Shown: positions 34,162 through 44,400 of the stretch, piece by piece | Layout of the letters: each line of letters opens with the position of its first letter | How positions within the stretch are numbered: the first letter of the stretch is position 1 | Source: Raineyella sp. LH-20 | GTDB lineage: Bacteria > Actinomycetota > Actinomycetes > Propionibacteriales > Propionibacteriaceae | Assembly: GCF_033110965.1 (NCBI RefSeq) | Contig: NZ_CP137003.1 | Coordinates: 1,736,001 to 1,800,000 of the forward strand | DNA length: 64,000 bases | Reading direction: 5' to 3' | Notes under the pieces: model-generated | Told to the model about the DNA's origin: nothing | What the model saw: only the letters and a program-made list of their open reading frames with translations | Database searches by the model: none | Position numbers and translations under genes: made by a program

Positions 34162-35595
34162 GTGACCGTCCCCAACGTCCTCGCCACCCGCTACGCCAGC
34201 GAGCAGATGCGCCGCATCTGGTCGCCGGAGAACAAGATCATCGCCGAACGACGGCTGTGGATCACCGTCCTGGAGGCGCAGCGCGACCTGGGCGTGGACT
34301 TCGGCGGTGACGACCCCGACACCGTGATCGAGGCCTATCGGGCGGTGATCGACCAGGTCGACCTCGACTCGATCAACGCCCGTGAGAAGGTCACCCGCCA
34401 CGACGTCAAGGCGCGGATCGAGGAGTTCTGCGCGCTGGCCGGCTACGAGCACATCCACAAGGGGATGACTTCGCGCGACCTGACCGAGAACGTCGAGCAG
34501 TGGCAGACCCGTGAGGCGCTGGGCGTGATCCGGGACCGGATCGTCGCCGCCCTGGCGCAACTCGGCCGGCTGGCCGCCCAGTACGCCGAGCAGCCGATCG
34601 CCGGGCGTTCGCACAACGTCGCCGCCCAGATCACCACTCTGGGCAAGCGGTTCGCCACCGGCGCCGACGAACTGCTGGTGGCGTACGCCCGGGTCGAGGA
34701 GGTGCTCACCCACTTCCCGCTGCGCGGCATCAAGGGCCCGGTCGGCACCAGCCAGGACATGCTCGACCTGCTCGACGGTGACGCGGCCAAGCTCGACGAG
34801 CTCGAGGCTCGGGTCGCGTCCGGGTTGGGCTTCGAGGCCCTGCTCACGTCCACCGGCCAGGTCTACCCGCGGTCCCTCGACTTCGACGTCGTGTCGGCGC
34901 TGGTCCAGGTCGCCGCCGGACCGTCCGACGTGGCCACCGCGATCCGCCTGATGGCCGGCAACGAGCTGGTCACCGAGGGGTTCAAGCCGGGCCAGGTCGG
35001 TTCCTCGGCGATGCCGCACAAGATGAACACTCGGTCCTGCGAGCGGGTCAACGGCATGGCGGTGATCCTCAAGGGCTACCTGACGATGATCGCCGATGTC
35101 GCCGGCAACCAGTGGAACGAGGGCGATGTCTCCTGCTCGGTGGTTCGCCGGGTCGTGCTGCCGGACGCGTTCTACTGCCTCGACGGACTGTTCGAGACCT
35201 TCCTCACCGTGCTGCACGACTTCGGTGCCTTCCCCGCCGTGATCGAGGCCGAACTGCAGCGCTACCTGCCGTTCCTCACCACCACCAAGGTGCTGATGGC
35301 CGCCGTACGCAAGGGTGTCGGTCGCGAGCACGCACACGAGGCGATCAAGGAGAATGCGGTCGCCGTGGCTCTGGAGATGCGCGAGACCGGTCGCAAGGAC
35401 AACGACCTCTTCGACCGGCTCGCTTCGGACAGCCGACTGGGGCTGTCGCGCGAGGAGCTGGCCGGGCTGGTCACCGATCCACTGGACCTGACCGGCACCG
35501 CCCGCCAGCAGGTCACCCGGATCGCCGAGCGGATCCAGACGATCCTCGATGTGCACCCCGACGCTGCGGCGTACGTTCCTGGCTCGGTGCTCTGA
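34162..35595 (+). CDS. purB: Adenylosuccinate lyase
   Basis: Acts twice in purine synthesis, splitting fumarate from SAICAR and from adenylosuccinate. 477 residues. Fumarase-superfamily signatures: TSRDLTENVEQWQTR, then AGRSHNVAAQITTLGKRFA, and the mobile catalytic loop GQVGSSAMPHKMNTRSCE. The GTG at 34162 has GAAAGGATC upstream; the frame opens further upstream through low-complexity Pro-rich sequence that is rejected. It resembles the longer PurB subtype of actinobacteria. A repeat-rich 388-bp gap follows before purC. Confidence 0.95.
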   Translation: MTVPNVLATRYASEQMRRIWSPENKIIAERRLWITVLEAQRDLGVDFGGDDPDTVIEAYRAVIDQVDLDSINAREKVTRHDVKARIEEFCALAGYEHIHKGMTSRDLTENVEQWQTREALGVIRDRIVAALAQLGRLAAQYAEQPIAGRSHNVAAQITTLGKRFATGADELLVAYARVEEVLTHFPLRGIKGPVGTSQDMLDLLDGDAAKLDELEARVASGLGFEALLTSTGQVYPRSLDFDVVSALVQVAAGPSDVATAIRLMAGNELVTEGFKPGQVGSSAMPHKMNTRSCERVNGMAVILKGYLTMIADVAGNQWNEGDVSCSVVRRVVLPDAFYCLDGLFETFLTVLHDFGAFPAVIEAELQRYLPFLTTTKVLMAAVRKGVGREHAHEAIKENAVAVALEMRETGRKDNDLFDRLASDSRLGLSREELAGLVTDPLDLTGTARQQVTRIAERIQTILDVHPDAAAYVPGSVL

Positions 35596-35765
35596 ACCGA
35601 GCCCCGGAACGTTCCCGCGGGAACGTGCGATCGGGCTGGGGCGTTCTGCGGGGACATGTGATCGGGTTGGGGCGTTCTGCGGGGACGTGTGATCAGGCTG
35701 GGGCGTCTCCGCGGGAACGTATTGCAGGTGGCGTTCCTGCGGGAGCGTCGGGAGTGTGTGGTCGG

Positions 35766-35800
35766 CAAAATTTCCATAGGGCAGGCCTATGGAAATTTTG
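35766..35800. repeat. Palindromic element, copy 1 (long form)
   Basis: Perfect 15-bp arms (CAAAATTTCCATAGG and complement) around GCAGG. Its inner TTCCATAGG-N5-CCTATGGAA is shared with the elements at 50721 and 58201. It lies 170 bp after the purB stop. The outer A/T tracts could help bidirectional termination. Confidence 0.85.
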
Positions 35801-35971
35801 CGGATCACCGTGTCCCGCGCCCGTCGGCAGGGGCGTCGCTTGGTCGTCAGCCTTGGTCGTCAGGCCTGGTCGTCAGCCTTGATCCTGGGCCTGGTTGTCA
35901 GCCCTGGCCGTCAGCCTGGTTGTCCGGTGGGTGGTCGGGTGGTCGTCAGCGTGGTTGTCAGCGGGCAGTGG

Positions 35972-35977
35972 CAGGAT
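35972..35977 (+). promoter_or_regulatory. Leaderless-type -10 box of purC
   Basis: CAGGAT, six bases, then the GTG at 35984. Confidence 0.45.
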
Positions 35978-35983
35978 GATCCT

Positions 35984-36853
35984 GTGAGTCGATACCGGGA
36001 ACTGGGACTGCCGCTGATCCATGCGGGCAAGGTGCGCGAACTCTACGCGCTGCCGCAGGACGACCGGATGCTGATGGTGGCCACCGACAACATCTCGGCC
36101 TTCGACTGGGTGCTGCCGTCGACGATCCCCGACAAGGGGGCCATCCTCACCCAGATGTCGCTGTGGTGGTTCGACCAGCTGCGCGACATCGTCCCCAACC
36201 ACGTCATCTCCACCGAGGTGCCGTCGGCGGTCGACCGGCGCGGTCTGGTGGTCGAGAAGCTCGAGATGATCCCGGTCGAGTGCGTCGCCCGCGGCTATCT
36301 GACCGGCTCGGGCTGGGTCGAGTACCAGCAGTCACGTACGGTCTGCGGGATCGGTCTGCCCGAGGGGCTGGTCGACGGGTCCCGGCTCGCGGAGCCGATC
36401 TTCACCCCGGCGACGAAGGCCGAGCTCGGCGAGCACGACGAGAATGTCGACTTCGAGACCATGGTCGGCACCATCGGGCGGGAGACCGGCGAGGCGATCC
36501 GTGACCTGACGTTGCGGATCTACCGCACCGCCGAGGAGATCGCCCGCGAGCGCGGCATCATCCTGGCCGACACGAAGTTCGAGTTCGGCGTACGTCCCGA
36601 CGGGACGATCGTGCTGGCCGACGAGGTGCTCACCCCCGACTCGTCCCGCTTCTGGGACGCCACCACCTGGCAGCCCGGCGGGCGGCTCGACTCGTACGAC
36701 AAGCAGTACGTCCGCGACTGGCTGCTGCACGACTCCGGCTGGGACCGCACCTCCGGTGAGGCCCCGCCGGAGCTGCCCGCTGCGGTGATCGAGCAGACCC
36801 GCGAGCGCTACGTCAGGGCGTACGAACAGCTGACCGGGCTGCGGTTCGCCTGA
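35984..36853 (+). CDS. purC: Phosphoribosylaminoimidazole-succinocarboxamide synthase
   Basis: SAICAR synthetase; joins CAIR with aspartate using ATP. 289 residues. Family blocks: HAGKVRELYAL at the start, ATDNISAFDWVLPSTIPDKG, EMIPVECVARGYLTGSGWVE, and the C-terminal LADTKFEFGV then LADEVLTPDSSRFW. The GTG at 35984 is preferred because it follows CAGGAT-N6 and begins the conserved domain; the upstream frame is repeat sequence. Sixteen-bp repeats (GGTTCGCCTGATCCCC) begin in its last codons and run into the following gap. Confidence 0.95.
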   Translation: MSRYRELGLPLIHAGKVRELYALPQDDRMLMVATDNISAFDWVLPSTIPDKGAILTQMSLWWFDQLRDIVPNHVISTEVPSAVDRRGLVVEKLEMIPVECVARGYLTGSGWVEYQQSRTVCGIGLPEGLVDGSRLAEPIFTPATKAELGEHDENVDFETMVGTIGRETGEAIRDLTLRIYRTAEEIARERGIILADTKFEFGVRPDGTIVLADEVLTPDSSRFWDATTWQPGGRLDSYDKQYVRDWLLHDSGWDRTSGEAPPELPAAVIEQTRERYVRAYEQLTGLRFA

Positions 36854-36898
36854 TCCCCGGTTCGCCTGATCCCCGGTTCGTTTGATCCCCGGTCTGGG
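36843..36898. repeat. Three 16-bp tandem repeats over the purC stop
   Basis: GGTTCGCCTGATCCCC starts at 36843, 36859 and 36875 (the last with two changes) and decays at 36891. The first unit contains the purC stop codon. Confidence 0.7.
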
Positions 36899-36983
36899 CG
36901 GGGGCGTCCGGGGCGGTCCACCACTCGCCTCGACGGATATTTACACGGGATGTATGTGCATAATGAGGCCGAATGGAGGCCTC

Positions 36984-38435
36984 ATGACGAATCCCGCCCA
37001 GACCGGCCCGATCACCGCTGCGAGTGTCCCGAGCCGTGTGACGCCGAGTGCTGGATCGCGCACCGCGCCAAGCATCGGCCCGCGCACCGCGCCAAGCATC
37101 GGCCCGAGCGGCGCGCCGAACACCGAACCGCGCACGGCGCCGAACACCGAACCGCGCACCGGATCGCGCAGCGCGCAGCGCCGGGTGATCCGTGCCCAGC
37201 ACCAGGACATCGACGACAAGCCTTTCATCGTGATCTGGGAGGTGACCCGGGCCTGCCAGTTGGTCTGCAAGCACTGCCGGGCCGACGCCCAGACCCGAGC
37301 CGATCCGCGCCAGCTCTCGACGGCCCAGGGCAAGGCGCTGCTGGACGACATCGCCCGGTGGGACACCCCGCGCCCGCTGGTGGTGCTGACCGGCGGTGAC
37401 CCGTTCGAACGGGCCGACCTCGCCGAACTGGTGGCGTACGGCACCGCCGCGGGCCTGTCCGTGGCGTTGTCGCCGTCGGTGACGCCGAAGTTCACCGCCG
37501 AGCGGCTGGCCGAGCTCCACCGGGCCGGTGCCAAGGCCGTCTCGCTGTCGCTGGACGGTGCCCGTCCGCAGACCCACGACGCCTTCCGGGGCTTCGAGGG
37601 CACGTACGCGGCGACTCGGCGCGCGGCCACGACGGTGCGCGACGAGGGCCTGCGGCTCCAGGTGAACACCACCGTCACCCGTGACAACGTGCACGAGTTG
37701 CCGCAGCTGCTGGGCGACGTGCTCGAGATGGGGGTCGGCCTGTGGAGCGTCTTCTTCCTGGTGCCCACCGGGCGCGGCGAGCACCTGGGGGCGCTGGCTG
37801 CCGAGGAGGTGGAGGACGTCCTGCACTGGCTCGCCGACGTCTCCTCGCTGGTGGCGATCAAGACCACCGAGGCGCCGCAGTACCGCCGGGTGGTCATCCA
37901 GCGGGCCGCCGCCAGGGCGAGCAACCTGCCCCTGCCCGTCACCGGACCGCTGCACGACCAGCTGGTCGCCGACACCGTCGAGGTGCTCGGTCATGAGATC
38001 GTGCCGACCCGGGTGCCGCGGCCGCCGATCGACGTCAACGCGGGCCGCGGCTTCGTCTTCGTCGACCACACCGGTGACGTCTACCCGTCGGGATTCCTGC
38101 CGTTCCGCTGCGGATCGGTGAAGGACGCCGGTCTGCGTCGGATCTACCGCGAGTCGCCGATCCTGCGGTCGCTGCGCCGACCGGAGGAGTTCGGCGGGAG
38201 CTGTGGACGCTGCGAGTTCCGTGACGTGTGCGGTGGCTCGCGGTCCCGGGCGTACGCGGTGACCGGCGACCTGCTCGGCGCGGATCCGTCGTGCGTCTGG
38301 CAGCCAGGTGCCGTCGCCCCGGCGACGTCGGTGGCCGGCCTGCCTGCGACCGCCGTGGCCGGCCTGCCCGCCGTCGGCCCGTCCGCAGCAGGAGGGCCGG
38401 GCGACACGATAGGATCGGCGCCATGGCCCGAGTAA
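36984..38435 (+). CDS. Radical SAM/SPASM domain protein
   Basis: A 483-residue Fe-S enzyme. Residues about 21-65 are a Thr/Pro/Ser repeat (RTAPSIGP, then APNTEPRT, each twice) absent from relatives. The radical SAM core opens VTRACQLVCKHCRAD with Cys91, Cys95 and Cys98 binding the 4Fe-4S cluster, then LTGGDPFERADL. The C-terminal SPASM-like region has CGRCEFRDVCGG and a further Cys near GADPSC. The region FVFVDHTGDVYPSGFLP resembles heme-d1/AhbD- and peptide-modifying relatives. GGAGG lies four bases before the ATG. Its end overlaps purS by 13 bp, so it may be expressed with purSQ. Substrate unknown; no precursor peptide is apparent. Confidence 0.82.
   Translation: MTNPAQTGPITAASVPSRVTPSAGSRTAPSIGPRTAPSIGPSGAPNTEPRTAPNTEPRTGSRSAQRRVIRAQHQDIDDKPFIVIWEVTRACQLVCKHCRADAQTRADPRQLSTAQGKALLDDIARWDTPRPLVVLTGGDPFERADLAELVAYGTAAGLSVALSPSVTPKFTAERLAELHRAGAKAVSLSLDGARPQTHDAFRGFEGTYAATRRAATTVRDEGLRLQVNTTVTRDNVHELPQLLGDVLEMGVGLWSVFFLVPTGRGEHLGALAAEEVEDVLHWLADVSSLVAIKTTEAPQYRRVVIQRAAARASNLPLPVTGPLHDQLVADTVEVLGHEIVPTRVPRPPIDVNAGRGFVFVDHTGDVYPSGFLPFRCGSVKDAGLRRIYRESPILRSLRRPEEFGGSCGRCEFRDVCGGSRSRAYAVTGDLLGADPSCVWQPGAVAPATSVAGLPATAVAGLPAVGPSAAGGPGDTIGSAPWPE
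38410..38415 (+). promoter_or_regulatory. Leaderless-type promoter of purS
   Basis: TAGGAT, seven bases, then the ATG at 38423. It lies inside the radical SAM gene's 3' end. Confidence 0.5.
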
Positions 38436-38665
38436 TTGTGGACGTCATGCCCAAGCCGGAGATCCTTGACCCCCAGGGCAAGGCCGTGACCGGCGCCCTC
38501 GGACGCCTCGGGTTCGCCGGCTTGTCCGTACGCCAGGGCAAGCGGTTCGAGATCGAGGTGGACGGCGACGTGACCGAGGATCGCCTGGTCGAGGTCCGTG
38601 AGGCCGCCGAGCGGCTGCTGGCCAACACCGTGATCGAGAACTTCGACGTCCGGGTGGAAGAGTGA
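38423..38665 (+). CDS. purS: FGAM synthase, PurS subunit
   Basis: The small structural subunit of the PurS–PurQ–PurL complex that makes formylglycinamidine ribotide. 80 residues, usual size. It starts [19 protein letters not shown], continues [20 protein letters not shown] and ends with [16 protein letters not shown], all typical. The start overlaps the radical SAM stop; the end overlaps purQ by GTGA, so PurS and PurQ are translationally coupled. purL itself lies about 17 kb away. Confidence 0.94.
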   Translation: MARVIVDVMPKPEILDPQGKAVTGALGRLGFAGLSVRQGKRFEIEVDGDVTEDRLVEVREAAERLLANTVIENFDVRVEE

Positions 38666-39339
38666 CCACCAGGATCGGCGTCGTCACCTTCCCGGGCACC
38701 CTGGACGATTCGGACGCCGCCCGCGCGGTGCGGCTGACCGGCTCGGAGCCGGTCGCCCTGTGGCACGGCAACGACACTCTCGAGGGCGTCGACGCGGTCA
38801 TCCTGCCCGGTGGCTTCTCGTACGGCGACTACCTGCGCTGCGGGGCCATCGCCCGGTTCTCCCCGGTGATGGGTGAGCTGATCAAGGCCGCGAACGACGG
38901 CCTGCCGGTGCTCGGCATCTGCAACGGCTTCCAGGTGCTGGCCGAGGCGCATCTGCTGCCCGGCGCGCTGATGCGCAACGCCTCGCGTACGTTCGTCTGC
39001 CGCGACCAGAAGCTGCGCGTCGAGACCCGCGACACGGTGTGGACGAACTCGTTCAAGCGTGACCAGGAGATCACCATCGTCCTGAAGTCCGGCGAGGGCA
39101 ACTACATCGCCGACGAGGACACGGTGAAGCGTCTGGAGGACAACGACCAGGTCGTCTTCCGCTACCTCGACAACCCGAACGGGTCGGTCAACGACATCGC
39201 CGGCGTCACCAACGAACGGGGCAACGTCGTCGGACTGATGCCGCACCCGGAGCACAACGTGGACCCGTCCGCGGCGCCGACCACCGACGGGGTGGCCTTC
39301 TTCACCAGCCTGGTCAACTACCTGCAGCAGGTGTCCTGA
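38662..39339 (+). CDS. purQ: FGAM synthase, glutaminase subunit PurQ
   Basis: Class I glutamine amidotransferase that supplies ammonia to PurL. 225 residues. The catalytic Cys is in [20 protein letters not shown]; the His/Glu pair is in [11 protein letters not shown]. The N-terminal [20 protein letters not shown] and [19 protein letters not shown] are characteristic. The GTG overlaps the purS stop. Only 4 bp separate it from an orphan membrane-protein gene, which therefore probably shares its message. Confidence 0.95.
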   Translation: MTTRIGVVTFPGTLDDSDAARAVRLTGSEPVALWHGNDTLEGVDAVILPGGFSYGDYLRCGAIARFSPVMGELIKAANDGLPVLGICNGFQVLAEAHLLPGALMRNASRTFVCRDQKLRVETRDTVWTNSFKRDQEITIVLKSGEGNYIADEDTVKRLEDNDQVVFRYLDNPNGSVNDIAGVTNERGNVVGLMPHPEHNVDPSAAPTTDGVAFFTSLVNYLQQVS

Positions 39340-39343
39340 GGCC

Positions 39344-41431
39344 GTGCCGACGAGCACACCGGACGGCGGGTTGGGGTCCGCTGCCGGGGCTTCCGGGGCA
39401 GGTGCGGACCCCGCCGCACCCAACGGTCGTGGTGGTGGTCGAGGTCGTGCGCGACGTCGGCGCGTCTGGCAGTACCGCTGGCTGCGTCACCTGATCGGCC
39501 TCGCGGTCGTGCTGGGGGTGATCTTCGGGCTCTCCCGTACGGTGCAGCAGATCACCCCGTCCCCGGTGGCCGGCGGCGACCTGGTGGTGATCGGGGTGGG
39601 GGAGCGTACGTCCCTGGTGCCGCTGGACCGTGACCTGCTCGACTCCCGGTCGGCGACCGCGGCGTACGGCGTCGTCTCCTCCAGCCGTGACGACGGCGAG
39701 TGCATCTCGGCGGCCTGGCTGAGCCTGGGCGCGGCGGCGCAGGCTCGCACCGGTGACCACTGTGCTCCCGAGATCGTCCTCACCCCCGCAGCCCGGTTGT
39801 CCGGCAGCGGCGGGGCGGCGGTCTCCAACTGGTCCCAGCTCGTCGCGTTGAACAGTCCGCACGGTGTCGACCTGGGGCGGCTGCAGAGCGATGTCTCGGG
39901 CTCGGGGGCGGGCCCACAGCGCTCCGGTACGCCGGCGGAGCCGGTCGATCCGCGGTCCTGCATCACCGCCGTCGGGCCGGGCGCGGTGCTGGCCGCCGCG
40001 GCGCCGGACGGCTCGGTCGCCCACTACGTCGAACCCAGTGCCTGGGCCGCAGGCGGCTACACGGCCGACTGCCGGGTGACCATCGTCGATCCGGTGCTCG
40101 GCTCCGAGCAGGTGATCCGCCGACTCGCCGACCGGCCCGACACCACCGTGCTGGTCGTCGGGCTGGGGCCGGCCGGGGCGCTGTCGTCGCCCGGTTTCCG
40201 ACTCGATCCGACGGCGAGCCGTACGCTCACGTCGGTGCAACTGGCCTACCGCCTCGACCCGCGCGGAGCGTCCGTCGTCCCCGGTGCGCTGTCCTCGGCG
40301 ACCACCGGGGAGCCGGGCGTGATCACGCTGTCCGACGTCAGCGCGGCGATCACCGCGCACCTCCGCGCGGCGGGCGCATCGGGTGCGGCGTCGCCGGGGA
40401 CATCGGCAGTGGGGATGGCGCGATGGAGGGCGGCGGCTCGCGGCGACCTCGGTGTGGTGCCCGGCGCTGTCTCCGCGACGGCCGCTGACCGGCTGCTCGC
40501 CGACACCGCGGCCCTGCAACGGCGTGGCCCGATCATGGCCACCGCGGCCGGCGTCTTCGTGGCGCTGCTCGCCGCGGCGGTGGCGATGCTCCTACGGCGG
40601 CGCTGGCGGCCGGCACCGCTGGTGGCGGCCGCCCTCACCACGTGGCCGGTCGCCCTGCTGGTCGGCGGACTGGTGCCGTGGTACCGGACCGGGCAGCCGG
40701 TGCTGGCCGGGATCGGCACCCTGTTGGGCGCCTGGGTGATCGCCGCCGGGCTGGCCCGGCTGCTCGCCACCTCTCGGCGTCCCGCAGGGATCGCCGGTGC
40801 GGCGATCAGCCTCACGGCGACCGCGGCCTGGGCGGCGGCCGGCAACCTGGGCCTGGTGGGCATCCCCGACATCACGGGCGTCACGGGGGCCGTTGGCGTC
40901 CTCGGGTGGGGCACCCTGTTGGACTCGACGACGGTCGTGGGACCCGACTGGCTCGGCACCGGGCCCGGTGCGTCCGGGGTCTGCGTCGGGGCGGCCCTGG
41001 CGATCGCCGCCTGGTGGGCGGAGCGCCTACCTCGTCGGCAGAGCCTGGTGGCGATCATCGGACTGGTGGTCATCGTCGGCGCAGCACTGTGGCCGAATGT
41101 GCCGTACGGCGTCGCCCTGATGGCCGGTGGTGCGGTGCTGACCTTCGCCGACACCGCGCGCAGCTGGGTCCGCCAGGCGATCCCGTGGGCGGCTCCGCTG
41201 TTCGTCGGCACCGCGGCCGCCTCCCTGGTGGCGGCCATGGTCGGCACCGTCCTGCTCTCGCTCGGCTCCGGCACCATCCTGCTGCAGCTCTCCCCGGACA
41301 GCCCCCGCTTCGGCGGCGTGGTGATGGGCTGGCTCGCCTCGGTCACCCTCGCGGTGTGGCTGGAATGGCGCGCAGAGGCCTGGTTCGCCGCGCGTGACGA
41401 GGGCCGGCTGCCGGACCCGATGAAGCTCTGA
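39344..41431 (+). CDS. Large polytopic membrane protein, unknown
   Basis: 695 residues with no family I recognise. A disordered Gly/Ala/Arg-rich N-terminus (1-40) and one helix (about 48-65) lead into a roughly 320-residue extracytoplasmic domain containing four Cys. This domain has an alternating strand/helix pattern including LVVIGVGERTSLVPLDRDLL and DTTVLVVGLGPAGALSSPGF, suggesting an alkaline-phosphatase-like or Rossmann-type fold. From about 395 onward come nine to eleven hydrophobic segments. The GTG lies 4 bp after purQ. It converges with lysX, 48 bp away. A cell-envelope role is only inferred from topology. Confidence 0.65.
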   Translation: MPTSTPDGGLGSAAGASGAGADPAAPNGRGGGRGRARRRRVWQYRWLRHLIGLAVVLGVIFGLSRTVQQITPSPVAGGDLVVIGVGERTSLVPLDRDLLDSRSATAAYGVVSSSRDDGECISAAWLSLGAAAQARTGDHCAPEIVLTPAARLSGSGGAAVSNWSQLVALNSPHGVDLGRLQSDVSGSGAGPQRSGTPAEPVDPRSCITAVGPGAVLAAAAPDGSVAHYVEPSAWAAGGYTADCRVTIVDPVLGSEQVIRRLADRPDTTVLVVGLGPAGALSSPGFRLDPTASRTLTSVQLAYRLDPRGASVVPGALSSATTGEPGVITLSDVSAAITAHLRAAGASGAASPGTSAVGMARWRAAARGDLGVVPGAVSATAADRLLADTAALQRRGPIMATAAGVFVALLAAAVAMLLRRRWRPAPLVAAALTTWPVALLVGGLVPWYRTGQPVLAGIGTLLGAWVIAAGLARLLATSRRPAGIAGAAISLTATAAWAAAGNLGLVGIPDITGVTGAVGVLGWGTLLDSTTVVGPDWLGTGPGASGVCVGAALAIAAWWAERLPRRQSLVAIIGLVVIVGAALWPNVPYGVALMAGGAVLTFADTARSWVRQAIPWAAPLFVGTAAASLVAAMVGTVLLSLGSGTILLQLSPDSPRFGGVVMGWLASVTLAVWLEWRAEAWFAARDEGRLPDPMKL

Positions 41432-41479
41432 CGCGCCGGCCGGTCGCTGGGAGTACTCGGAACGCGTCCAGGCAGCAGC

Positions 41480-44400
41480 TCAGCGGCGGGGGCGTACGAA
41501 CGGGAAGGTCAACACCTCGCGGATCGGGCGATCGAGCAGGGCCATCACCAGGCGGTCGATGCCGACGCCGAGGCCACCGGCGGGAGGCAGCCCCACTTCG
41601 AGCGCGGTGAGGAAGTCCTCGTCCACCTCCATCGCATCCGGATCGCCCGCGGCGGCGCGCCAGGACTGCTCCACGAGGCGGCGGCGCTGCTCCAGCGGAT
41701 CGGTCAGCTCGGAGTAGGCGGTGCCGAGCTCCATCCCGCCGGCGACCAGGTCCCACCGCTCGACCAGGCCCGGTGTGCTGCGGTGCGGCCCGGCCAGCGG
41801 GGACGTCTCCGCCGGGAAATCGGTGTAGAAGGTGGGGAGCACGGTCCTCGCCTCGACCAGCTCCCCGTACAGTTCCTCGATCAGCGCGCCGGCGCCCCAG
41901 CCGTCACGGACGTGGATGCCGTATTGGTGGGCGAGGGCGAGCAGGGTCTCGAGGTCGGTGTCGATGCTGATCGGGCGGCCGACGGCCGCCGACACCGCGT
42001 CGCACACGGTGATCACTGGCCATTCCCCGGAGATGTCGACAAGCTCGGTGCCGGTGCCGGTGCCGGTGCCGGCGGTGCTCGTGGCGTTGCCCGTGTCCGT
42101 GGCGTTGCCCGTGTCCGTGGCGTTGCCCGTGTCCGGGGCGGTGTCCGCGTCGCCACCGAGGTCGAGCGGCATCACCTCGCGGCCGTGCACGGCCACCGCG
42201 GCAGCCCGCACCAGCCGTTCGGTGAGCAGGCGCATGTCGGTGTAGTCGGCGAAGGGTTCGTACGCCTCGAGGACGGTGAACTCGGGGTTGTGGGTGGCGT
42301 CGGCGCCCTCGTTGCGGAAGTTGCGGCCCAGCTCGAAGATCGGCCCGAATCCGCCGACCAGCAGGCGCTTCAGCATCAGTTCCGGCGCGATCCGCAGCAC
42401 CAGGTCTGTGCGGTACGCGTTGATCTCGGTCTGGAACGGTCGGGCCGCCGCCCCGCCGTGGATCGTCTGCAGGATCGGGGTCTCCACCTCCAGGTAGCCG
42501 GCGTCGCGCAGGGTGGCGCGGATCGCGTCGATGGCGCGGGAGCGGGCCGACAGCACCTCGATCTCCTCGGGATGGACGATCAGGTCCAGCGAGCGGTTCC
42601 GCAGCCGGGCATCGGGGTCGTCGAAGCCCTCCCACGGCACCGGCCGCAGCGATTTGGCCAGCATCCGCCAGGAGTCCACGGCCCACGACGGGGTGCCGTT
42701 GCGGGTCCGGGTCGGTTCCGCGCCGAACTGGACGAGGTCGCCGGCGTCGACCAGCCGGGCGAACTCCCGCACGGCGTCGCGCCCCAGCCGCTCGGCCTCC
42801 AGGACGAACTGGCCACTGACCCGCCCATCCACCACATCCACGAAGCACACCCCGCCGTGGTCGCGGACCCGCCGGATCCGTCCGACGACGGCCCGAGCCG
42901 GGCCCGCCCGGTCGACCGCCGACAACCGCGCCACGTCGGTGCGGCCCAGCGGGTAGCCGGATCGGCCGGTCGCCGTCAACTCTTCGAGATGGGCGAGCCG
43001 GTGGCGGGTCTGGTCGTCGCGGCGTGGGTGCAGGCCCTCGATCGGGCGGCGGTCCGCCAGCTCCCGGACAGCGGCCAGGTGGGTCGCGTCGAGCACGCCG
43101 ACGCCTTCAGCACCGCGCATCCAGGGCCAGAGCGGCAGGAACCCTTCCGCCCGGGCGGCCGCCAGCGCGACCGGCACCAGGTCGATGACCGACGGCAGGA
43201 AGACGTAGCGGGACTGCCAGGTGGGCTGGTACTTGGCGTTCGACAAGTAGAGGCGCTGCACCTGCCAGTAGCGATCCATCCATCCCAACACCTGGGAGTT
43301 GAACCGGGTCAGCGCTCCGGCGCTGACGTCCTCGGCCTCGGCGAACACCCGGCGGAAGAAGGCGAAGTTGAGCGAGATCCGGCTGATGCCGTTGTCCACC
43401 GCCCAGGCCATCAGCTCGGTGACGATCAACTCGTTGGTGCCGTTGGGCGCCTCGGGCGAGCGTCGCATCAGGTCCAGCGACACGCCGCGCCGACCCCACG
43501 GGACGAAGGTGAGCAGCGCGATCGGCTGCTCCTCGGTGTCGTACGCCGTGACGACCAGGCACCGGCCGTCGGCCGGATCCCCGACCCGGCCCAACGCCAT
43601 CGAGAAGCCGCGCTCGGTGCCGCCGACCCGCCAGTCCCCGGCGAGTTGATGGAGGCCGGCCAGGTCCACCTCGTCGAGTTCCTCGGCTCGCTGGACCCGC
43701 ACCGTGACGCCCGCCCGGCGGGCCCGGCGTTGGGCGTGCCGGACCGGCGTCATGCTGGTCGAGTCCAGCCGGAATCGGTCCGGGTGCAGGATCGCCTCGT
43801 CGCCGAGGTTGATCACCTCGGTGCCGATCACCGCGTCGTAGACGCGGGCACCGGCCTCGGAGCAGGCCAGCACCGCCGGCGTCCAACCGTACGTCCGGGC
43901 GTACGACGCCCACGAGCGGACCAGTTCGGGCCACTGCCGCCGGTCGCCGATCGGATCACCACTGGCCAGGCACACCGAGCCGATCACCCGATAGGCGATC
44001 ACCGCCCGCCGGTTGTCGGAGAAATGGAGCATCTTGTCGCGGCGGGTGGCGTAATAGCCGAGCGAGTCCTCCTCGCCGTACTCGGCCAGCAGGGTGCGCA
44101 GTGCCACCTCGTTCTCCTGCTGCCAGCCGCCGCTGAACCGGGCCGACCGGAGGAAGGCCCCCACCGCGAGCAGCAGCGACAGACCGGCGATGGCACCGGT
44201 GACCTGCGGGATGACACGACCCGCACTGACCACCCAGTCGCGCGGCATCGGCAGCCCGACGGCGTTGAACAGGGCCACCACGAGCACCTGCCAGGCCGGT
44301 CCGCGGGCCTCGGTCGAGGTGCGCAACAGCAGCTGAGTGAGACCGAGGTCGAGCAGCAGCCCCGCGGCGAGGAGGGTGATCGCGATCCCCCAGGAACCGC

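Larger units (their letters stand above)
35596..35983. repeat. Repeat-rich gap between purB and purC
   Basis: No gene. In order it holds a perfect 18-bp palindrome (35609-35626, ACGTTCCCG and complement) that may act as a terminator stem; three 31-bp direct repeats with GATCGGG/GATCAGG at 35629, 35660 and 35691; the long palindrome at 35766-35800; and a loose series of GGTCGTCAGCCT-like units (about 35842-35965) running up to the purC promoter. Confidence 0.75.

Noticed and set aside
36973-36987. Five-codon ORF (ATG GAG GCC TCA TGA) overlapping the radical SAM start
   Set aside because: Arises from the GGAGG ribosome site itself; too short to claim as a leader peptide.
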